From positions 51,746,974 to 51,810,973 of the forward strand of contig NC_079219.1 of NCBI RefSeq assembly GCF_029633865.1: a stretch of 64,000 nucleotides of DNA, read 5' to 3'. The notes beneath the pieces are model-generated. The model had not been told where the DNA came from. It did no database searches and saw only the letters and a program-made list of their open reading frames with translations. The first letter of the stretch is position 1, and the number at the start of each line of letters is the position of its first letter. The stretch comes from Lampris incognitus. Lineage: Eukaryota > Chordata > Actinopteri > Lampriformes > Lampridae. A program made the translations under genes and the position numbers. Below, in pieces: positions 57,405 through 64,000 of this stretch.

Positions 57405-58550
57405 TATACACCGACCAGCCAAAACATCCAAACCACTGACAGGTGGGTGAGTGGCACTGATTGTCTCGTGACAGGGGCACCTGTACAGGGGTGGGGGTAT
57501 ATTGGGCAGCACGTGAACTGTCAGATGTTGAAGCTGATGTGCTGGAAGCAGGGAAACAGGGCATGTGTAAGGATCCGAGTGGCCAAACTGTGATGGCTAG
57601 ACGACCGGGTCGGAACATCTCTGAAACGGCAGGTCTTGTGGGGTCTTCTGGTGTGCGGTGGTCAGTACCTACCAGAAGTGGTCCAAGCAAGGACAACCGG
57701 TGAACTGGCAACAGGGTCATAGGCATCCAAGGCTCACTGATGTGTGGGGAGGAGCAAAGACCAGCCCGTCTGGTCTGATCCCACAGAAGAGCTACTGTAG
57801 CTCAGATTGCTGAAAAGATTAATGCTGGCTATGATAGACAGATAGGGGTCAGAAGACACAGTGCAGCTCAGCTTGTTGTGTATGGGGGGCTGTGTAGAGG
57901 CAGACCGGTCAGAGTTCCCATGATGACCCCTGTCCACCACCGAAAGCCCCTATACGTGAGTGTCAGAACTGGACGTTGGAGCATTGGAAGAGGGTGGCCT
58001 GGTCTGATGAATCCCCTTTGTCTCCCCAATTATATCCGGCTAATCACCGCACTCGTCCGAGCCTTCCGGGTCGCTGATCCACCCCCCCTGCCGATCCGGG
58101 GAGGGCTGCAGACTACCACATGTCTCCTCCGACACATGTGGGGTCGCCAGCCGCTTCTTTTCACCTGACAGTGAGGGGTTTCACCAGGGGAACGTAGCGC
58201 GTGGGAGGATCACGCTATTTCTCCCAGTCCCCCCCCCCGAACAGCTGCCCACACCGACCAGAAGAGGCGCTAAGTGCAGTGACCAGGACACATACCCACA
58301 TCTGGCTTCCCACATGCAGACAGGGCCAACTGTGTCTGTAGGGATGCCCGACTAAGCCGGAGGTAACACGGGGATTCGAACCGGCGATCCCCGTGTTGGA
58401 AGGCAACGGAATAAACCACCACGCTACCTGGACGCCCCCTCCCCCTCCGCTTACTCATTGTTGCAGACCAAGTACACCCCTTCATGGCAACGGTCTTCCC
58501 TGGTGGCAGTGGCCTCAGGTGGTTCTAATGTTTTGGCTGATCGGTGCCTA
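57405..58550 (+). mobile_element. Tc1-like transposon, internally deleted and SINE-interrupted
   Basis: Left end TATACACCGACCAGCCAAAA and right end TAATGTTTTGGCTGATCGGT are inverted. Left-half coding fragments on + (57577-58010) correspond to QTVMARRPGRNISETAGLVG and the HHRKP region, ending at GGTGGCCTGGTCTGATGAAT. After a SINE insertion (about 58013-58439) the sequence resumes with TTGTTGCAGACCAAGTACAC, so most of the C-terminal coding half is absent. Same family as 46009-46515. Confidence 0.8.
58013..58439 (-). mobile_element. tRNA-derived SINE (third family) inside the Tc1-like element
   Basis: The reverse strand starts GGGGGCGTCCAGGTAGCGTG, with B box GGTTCGAATCC (about 58374-58384) and GGCATCCCTACAGACACA. 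It is the best-preserved copy of the family also seen at 29669-30094. Confidence 0.75.
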
Positions 58551-59074
58551 GGGAAAGGATGGCATCCAAGAGAGCATGAGAGTTGTGGTGTGTAACGACA
58601 ATCCGAGCGTGTGTGTGGCCGTGTAGCGACACACTGTACACGGAAACACAACATGCTGAGTGAAATTCATAACCAGCGTATCGGTGGCGGTGGTGGGGCA
58701 GGGTTGTTGTTGTTGTTGGTGGGGTGGGGTTGGAATCGCACACCGGTGCAATGTTTGGTCAGCACTTCTTCGAGGCCGATTCCATGATAGGGGGAGGAGG
58801 AGGGGAGAGGGGAGGGGCTCATCCTCTGAAATTTGATTAATTGTTGTCTCCCCGCCTCTCAATCCAAACATTGGTGGAAATGAAGGCCGGCTTGACAGGG
58901 CAGATACATCAACCCCGGGAGACGCCGGGCTTCTGGCGGGCAGAGGCATTTCTTATCCTGTACGAGAACATCCACACACAGCGAGCTGCGGAAAAGTGAG
59001 AACTGCCTCGTCTTCATCTGGCCATAACAAGGGAGGGGGGGGGGGTGAGGGGTGAGAGGGAGAGTGAAAGTGAG

Positions 59075-59132
59075 GGGAGATAGCCGGCCAGCCAGCCAGC
59101 CAGCCAGTCAGCCAGCCAGGCAGCCAGGCAGG
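59075..59132. repeat. CCAG-type tandem repeat
   Basis: Repeats of GCCAGCCA/GCCAGGCA, about 58 bp. Confidence 0.85.
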
Positions 59133-59379
59133 CAGCTTTCGAGGCTGGGCCGAGGCGTATCGATTGATTTCCCAATAGCCTCTGGTCCATGAGCCGCGAA
59201 CCCTGGCCCCGGTTGCTAGGTGACCACGCTATCCAAGATGGAGAGCAGGGTGATGAAGGGTGACAGCAGAGCTGAGGGGTCAGCAGGGCCACTGGTCATT
59301 CGGCAGGCCCCTCTGGGATGCTCCGGACATGCAGATAATGCAGTAGAGCCGGGCTCGCGGGGGGGGGGGGGGGCGGGAG

Positions 59380-59830
59380 GCAGACGGGTTATGGAAAGGC
59401 TATTGGACAGAATATTGTCTCGAAACCGGCGGCCGGTATTCACGGCCTTATTTCCGTCAGGCCGAGGTCGATGGAGTACGCGCTGCAGATGTTGCACATG
59501 TGTGCCATAAACAAAGAGGTGGAGTGAAATAATGAAATCTTTATCGCCGTCACACGCTATCGTAGGTTTGATAGCGGCCGTGTGACTTTTAAGAATTATG
59601 GGACGGGGTGTTGTGCAGAAACACATTGTTGGGGAAAATACCATTGAACTGGTGCAAATGGATCGGGGTCAATGACCATGTATGAAAATATTGATTGACA
59701 GACAATAGGCTATTCAAAGTAGCCGCCGTAAAAAAGCAAATTGGCTGAATGTGGGAAATTGGTGTTACGGGCTCTTTGCAACCTCCACCAAAATATATTA
59801 CTGTATTCATCACAGCGCCACAACAACACA
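59380..59830. promoter_or_regulatory. Candidate regulatory block with Pbx-Meis site
   Basis: 450 bp of unique complex sequence. It contains a consensus Pbx-Meis decamer TGATTGACAG (59692-59701), a forkhead-like ATAAACAAAG (59507-59516) and a Sox-like CATTGTTGG (59625-59633). Just upstream at 59211-59225 is an RFX-like GGTTGCTAGGTGACC. No coding exon pattern. The strongest of the candidate blocks, still motif-based. Confidence 0.35.
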
Positions 59831-59837
59831 CTGAGAT

Positions 59838-59981
59838 CTAGAAACGGGATTTCTCTGTTCTAGAAGAAGAAACGAGATTTCTCTGTTCTAGAAGAAGAAA
59901 CGAGATTTCACTGTTCTAGAAGAAGAAACGAGATTTCTCTGTTCTAGAAGAAGAAACGGGATTTCTCTGTTCTAGAAGAAG
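59838..59981. repeat. Tandem repeat, about 28-bp unit, 5 copies
   Basis: The unit reads roughly AGAAGAAACGAGATTTCTCT plus GTTCTAG. Copies differ at one or two bases (CGGG/CGAG, CTCT/CACT). Confidence 0.92.
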
Positions 59982-60170
59982 GACTTCACAGAGGATTGAG
60001 CCTCCCGCAGCTCTTGCTGCACGTGGCAGAAATGTAATCTGTTAATTTGTTCTAATTATTGTCCCTCTTGATGAGATCCCCAAGAGCTTTATCTGTCTGG
60101 AATTCAAATGTTTTGTCTGAATGTGATACCTACAAAAAATACTAATCCCATCTTCCCCAGACCACAGACA

Positions 60171-60847
60171 CAATACATGATACATGATACATGATACATG
60201 ATACACGATACATGATACACGATACATTATACACAATACATGATACATGATACATGATACACGATACATGATACATGATACACGATACATTATACACAAT
60301 ACATGATACACGATACACGATACATGATACACGATACACGATACATTATACACAATACATGATACACGATACACGATACATGATACACGATACACGATAC
60401 ATGATACACGATACATGATACATGATACACGATACACAATACATGATACACGATACACAATACATGATACACAATACATGATACATGATGCATGATACAT
60501 GATACACGATACATTATACATGATACACTATACATGATACATGGTACACAATACATGATACATGGTACATGATACATGATGCATGGTGCATGATACATGA
60601 TACACGATACATGGTACATGATACATTATACATGATACATGATGCATGATACATGATACACGATACATTATACATGATACACTATACATGATACATGGTA
60701 CATGATACATGATGCATGGTACATTATACATTATACATGATACATGATACACGATACACGATACATTATACATGATACTCGATACATGGTACATGATACA
60801 TTATACTCGATACATGATACATGATACATGATACATGATACATGATA
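60171..60847. repeat. ATACATG/ATACACG satellite-like array
   Basis: About 680 bp of GATACATGATACACG-type units, a 7-bp period (GATACAT, GATACAC, TATACAT, GGTACAT) with higher-order blocks of about 50-70 bp. It gives long spurious MYHVSCI repeat ORFs on the minus strand. Confidence 0.95.
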
Positions 60848-60899
60848 CCCGCTGCATCTGTACATATCGATTGCTCTGCCGTGCGAGTGAAAAATGATA

Positions 60900-61075
60900 T
60901 GGAGGGTAAAAGATGGCGGTGGGTGGTGAAGATGGTAGTGACGGTGGTGGTGGAAGTGGGGGAGGTGGTGGAGATGGAGGTGGGGGGTGGTGGAGATGGA
61001 GGTGGGGAGATGGTGGAGGTGGTGGAGATGATGGAGGTGGGGGTGGTGGTGGGGGGGTGGGGGGGGTGTTGGAGA
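60900..61075. repeat. GGT/GGAGAT-rich repeat
   Basis: Degenerate GGTGGTGGAGATGGAGGTGG units; strongly G-rich on +. Confidence 0.85.
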
Positions 61076-61433
61076 TGGAGGGTGATCTGGGAGACAAATG
61101 TAAAAGGATCTGCAACATTACAGCAAAGCTCTGCAATGAGGCAAGTAGTAACCAGAAGGCAAAGAAAAGGCCCATAAGGGGGGTGTTTGTGGTGGGGGTG
61201 GTGGTGGAGGAGGAGGAGAAGGTGTGGGGAGGGGGGGGGTCTTTGGGTCACGGGGAGAAACTCATCCAGTCAGACCTAAAAGGCCACCTTACATTCTGGC
61301 TGCGTTGCCTCTGTTCTTCCTTGTGTGAAAGATTTCCCTTCATCTTCTGCCATCCTCTCATGTCCTCCTCAGAAGGAGGCCCGGGCGTTTTCATGTCTGT
61401 TGGAGTTCCATATCCCGAGGAGACGAAGATCCG

Positions 61434-61502
61434 TGTGTGTGTGTGCGTGTGTGTGCGTGTGTGTGTGTGTGTGCGTGTGTGTGTGTGTGTGTGTGTGCGC
61501 GC
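61434..61502. repeat. (GT)n microsatellite
   Basis: Interrupted by GC at several points. Confidence 0.95.
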
Positions 61503-61859
61503 GCCTCTCTCTCCTTGCTATCTATTAATAATACCGGGACGAGAGGGAGAAGTGATGTGTGTGTTTGCTCTGGTAAAGGAGGCGAGATGATTCTCCCTCT
61601 CTCTTTCTTTAGCCCCTAAGCTGTGAGAGAACATCTCTTAAATATTCCTCTCCCTGCTGACTGTGAGCCAATCTGCTGCCTACGGGCCCGCGTGACCTCC
61701 CTGGTCAAATACCCACATACCTTTCCCAGCAAACAGCCGGCTGGAGTTTCACATGGCGGGACTTGAGGGGTTATGGCTGCTGAGAAGGGGGAGAGAGGGA
61801 GAAGGGGGATTTTAAGAAGACGGGGTGGAAGGGAATAATAAAAAAAAAAAAGGAGCGTG

Positions 61860-61985
61860 AGAGAAATGGATTCCGGCCTTTTTCACGGGGGTAATTAGAT
61901 TGATGTGACAAATGTGGTCCCAAACATTTGGAAATGATCATCTATTACAATTACATCAAGGGCCCTCGCGACCCACAGCCGTCAA
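61860..61985. promoter_or_regulatory. Candidate non-coding regulatory block
   Basis: GGGGTAATTAGATTGATGTG and ATCTATTACAATTACATCAA are homeodomain-type motifs in unique sequence next to a (GT)n. Weak call. Confidence 0.3.

Positions 61986-61988
<3 letters not shown>

Positions 61989-62057
<69 letters not shown>
61989..62057. repeat. (TG)n microsatellite
   Basis: About 34 units, pure. Confidence 0.95.
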
Positions 62058-62058
<1 letters not shown>

Positions 62059-62124
62059 ATTCTGTCTCTGCATCTCTGTCTATGTGTGTGTTTAGCAGGG
62101 GAGAGTGAAGGGGGGGGGGTGGAT

Positions 62125-62200
62125 GAGATGGTATCAATCGCCAAGCCAGGCCATTGAATATATTGATTAGTTACCTTTCTTATTAACATGCTGATTAAAG
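62125..62200. promoter_or_regulatory. Candidate non-coding regulatory block
   Basis: ATTGAATATATTGATTAGTT then TTATTAACATGCTGATTAAAG, an AT-rich homeodomain-motif cluster inside GC/GA-rich sequence. Weak call. Confidence 0.25.
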
Positions 62201-62508
62201 GGAGAGAGGGAGAGGGGGAGAAAGGGCGAGAGAGAAAGGCAGGAGGCGGACGGCTGCAGCACCCGGAGAGACACATTCACACCGAGTCTCAGGCGGAGAA
62301 CAGAGAGGGAAAGGCAGCTGCAGCCAACGGGAGGATGCGGAGTGGATTTAATGGCGGACCGAGGAAGCCAAACCCCGGGAATAACTGTGAAGAGGAGGAG
62401 AGAGGAGGCGAGAGGAGCCGGCGGAGACTGGAACAAGGGAAGCACAGGCGGCGACAGCAGGAGGGGGGAACCGATTCAGGGGCCGACCCAGCAAGGCAAA
62501 CGAAGAAG

Positions 62509-62512
<4 letters not shown>

Positions 62513-62592
<80 letters not shown>
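62513..62592. repeat. (GA)n microsatellite
   Basis: About 40 GA units. Confidence 0.95.
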
Positions 62593-62594
<2 letters not shown>

Positions 62595-62940
62595 ACTGCC
62601 TTTGATCCTCCTCCGAATACACTGACCAACTGCTGGAGAAAGAGGAGAAAGACTGACACACACTTGGGGCTGTGAGACACACACACACACACACACACGC
62701 ACGCACGCACGCACACACACGCTGAGGCTGACGGGTCGAGGCAGAGTTCACAGTAACGAGCCCTGAAGACGCACCGTTGTGCATTATCAGCGTGTAGATG
62801 TGTTTACAATGGTGGTTGTGTGTTTGTGTGCGCGCGCAGCGGAGTGGTATCACACGCAGCGCGTGCTGAGGGAGGCGTGCAGATGTGCAGCATGAGCTGT
62901 TATTCCAAGTGGACTGAAAGGTGCGGAGGGCAAGATGGGT

Positions 62941-62942
62941 GT

Positions 62943-62993
<51 letters not shown>

Positions 62994-63071
62994 GTGATTA
63001 TTAATTATTTAAGTGTATTCATGTCAGTGTTTGTGTGTTTGCATACGAGTACGTTTACGCGTTTTTGCATA

Positions 63072-63102
<31 letters not shown>

Positions 63103-63111
63103 GTGTGTGTG
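62941..63111. repeat. Two (GT)n microsatellites
   Basis: Tracts at 62947-62992 and 63071-63111, separated by GT-rich degenerate sequence. Confidence 0.93.
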
Positions 63112-63177
63112 ATTTTGGGAGAGAGCATGTGTGTTTGCTTACTTACTGTGTGGTTGGGAAATTACACAATGATACCA

Positions 63178-63300
63178 TGTGTTGTGTTGTGTTGTGTTGT
63201 GTTGTGTCGTGTTGTGTTGTGTTGTGTCGTGTCGTATTGTGTCGTGTCGTGTCGTGTCGTGTTGTGTTGTGTTGTGTTGTGTTGTGTTGTGTTGTGTTGT
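63178..63300. repeat. (TGTTG)n pentanucleotide array
   Basis: About 24 GTGTT/GTGTC units; the C variants cluster in the middle (63206-63260). Confidence 0.95.
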
Positions 63301-63485
63301 TCGATAACGGTTGTGTACGTGTATGTTGACAGTGGGAGCACCCAGCAGCCTGCAGGAGCAGCACAACTGGGCCCTGACATGCCGGCCCAGCTCAGCCCGT
63401 CTCCGCTTGAACTGGGATGGTAATGCATTATTTCACCACGCTCATCAGACGGGTCACCGTGCGCAGACCCAGAACCAGAACCAGG

Positions 63486-63587
<102 letters not shown>

Positions 63588-63690
63588 CGGGGACACGGCG
63601 CTTTTATCTCATTTAGCATCTGAAACGCAAAGAAACAAAATGAAACCGATGAAATGGATGAAACAACGGGAGCAGACAGGAGATGAGGCG

Positions 63691-63902
63691 GTGGACTAGT
63701 CCAGACTGTGGACTCGTCCAGACTGTGGACTCGTCCAGGCGGTGGACTAGTCCAGACTGTGGACTCGTCCAGGCGGTGGACTAGTCCAGACTGTGGACTA
63801 GTCCAGACTGTGGACTCGTCCAGGCGGTGGACTAGTCCAGACTGTGGACTCGTCCAGACTGTGGACTCGTCCAGGCGGTGGACTCGTCCAGACTGTGGAC
63901 TC
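63691..63902. repeat. 17-bp minisatellite with two unit types
   Basis: About 12 tandem units of CCAGACTGTGGACTCGT (type A) and CCAGGCGGTGGACTAGT (type B). By eye the order is A A B A B A' A B A A B' A, where primes mark exchanged CGT/AGT endings. Confidence 0.95.
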
Positions 63903-64000
63903 ACGTGTGTGAGCATCAACTGGTCTCATGTTACATCAGACGTGTCCTGCTGAGCAGGGACTGTAATTACCAGTGTCCGCAGCACGAGATGCGCTGGTGC

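Noticed and set aside
60042-60794. Minus-strand ORFs of 88-161 aa rich in MYHVSCI repeats
   Set aside because: They are the translation of the 7-bp ATACATG array; a period not divisible by three simply lacks stops.
60913-61590. 225-aa plus-strand ORF with a Gly-rich start
   Set aside because: It crosses a GGT-rich repeat and a (GT)n microsatellite, with no conserved domain and no supporting splice sites.

Overview
The window is vertebrate nuclear DNA, most probably from a ray-finned (percomorph-like) teleost. Three spliced protein-coding genes are legible: mcl1 (minus, 5356-6621), ensa (minus, 13937-21039) and hormad1 (plus, 21907-41141). Their order and orientation match the human 1q21 block MCL1-ENSA-GOLPH3L-HORMAD1, except that no golph3l coding sequence is seen between ensa and hormad1. 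The genome type is inferred from GT-AG introns in phase, long introns, dense CA/GA microsatellites, and typical fish repeats (Penelope-like, L2, Tc1, piggyBac-like, hAT, tRNA-derived SINEs).

Layout. 1-5.2 kb: an L2-type LINE 3' end, then unique or low-complexity DNA. 5.2-6.9 kb: mcl1, three exons, with its promoter on the right. 7.3-10.2 kb: a decayed, full-length-looking Penelope-like element (GIY-YIG endonuclease and reverse transcriptase, minus strand), itself interrupted by a SINE block and a MITE. 10.2-13.9 kb: the mcl1-ensa interval, which may include ensa 3' UTR. 13.9-21.0 kb: ensa, three exons, with SINE-like and hAT remnants in intron 1. 21.0-21.9 kb: an 867-bp head-to-head interval that must hold both the ensa and hormad1 promoters. 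21.9-41.1 kb: hormad1, 15 coding exons and a predicted protein of 375 aa. Intron 2 carries a Tc1-like element. The 8.4-kb intron 8 carries LINEs, SINEs, a tandem duplication with a piggyBac-like insertion, and an inverted pair of Penelope-like copies.

41.1-64 kb: no supportable coding exon. This part is full of microsatellites and minisatellites (a 1.8-kb array of about 41-bp units, a 0.68-kb decamer-like array, a 17-bp two-variant minisatellite) and some Tc1, SINE and Penelope fragments. Between them lie unique blocks with homeodomain, Pbx-Meis and RFX-like motifs that look like regulatory DNA of a gene outside the window. That is inference from motif content only.

Functionally the genes are unrelated neighbours: Mcl1 blocks mitochondrial apoptosis, Ensa inhibits PP2A-B55 at mitotic entry, and Hormad1 is a meiotic chromosome-axis HORMA protein. 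I found no operon-like system, CRISPR array or new protein family. The most informative novelties are transposon structures (nested insertions with visible target duplications, an empty-site/filled-site pair, inverted Penelope copies) and the compact ensa/hormad1 promoter.
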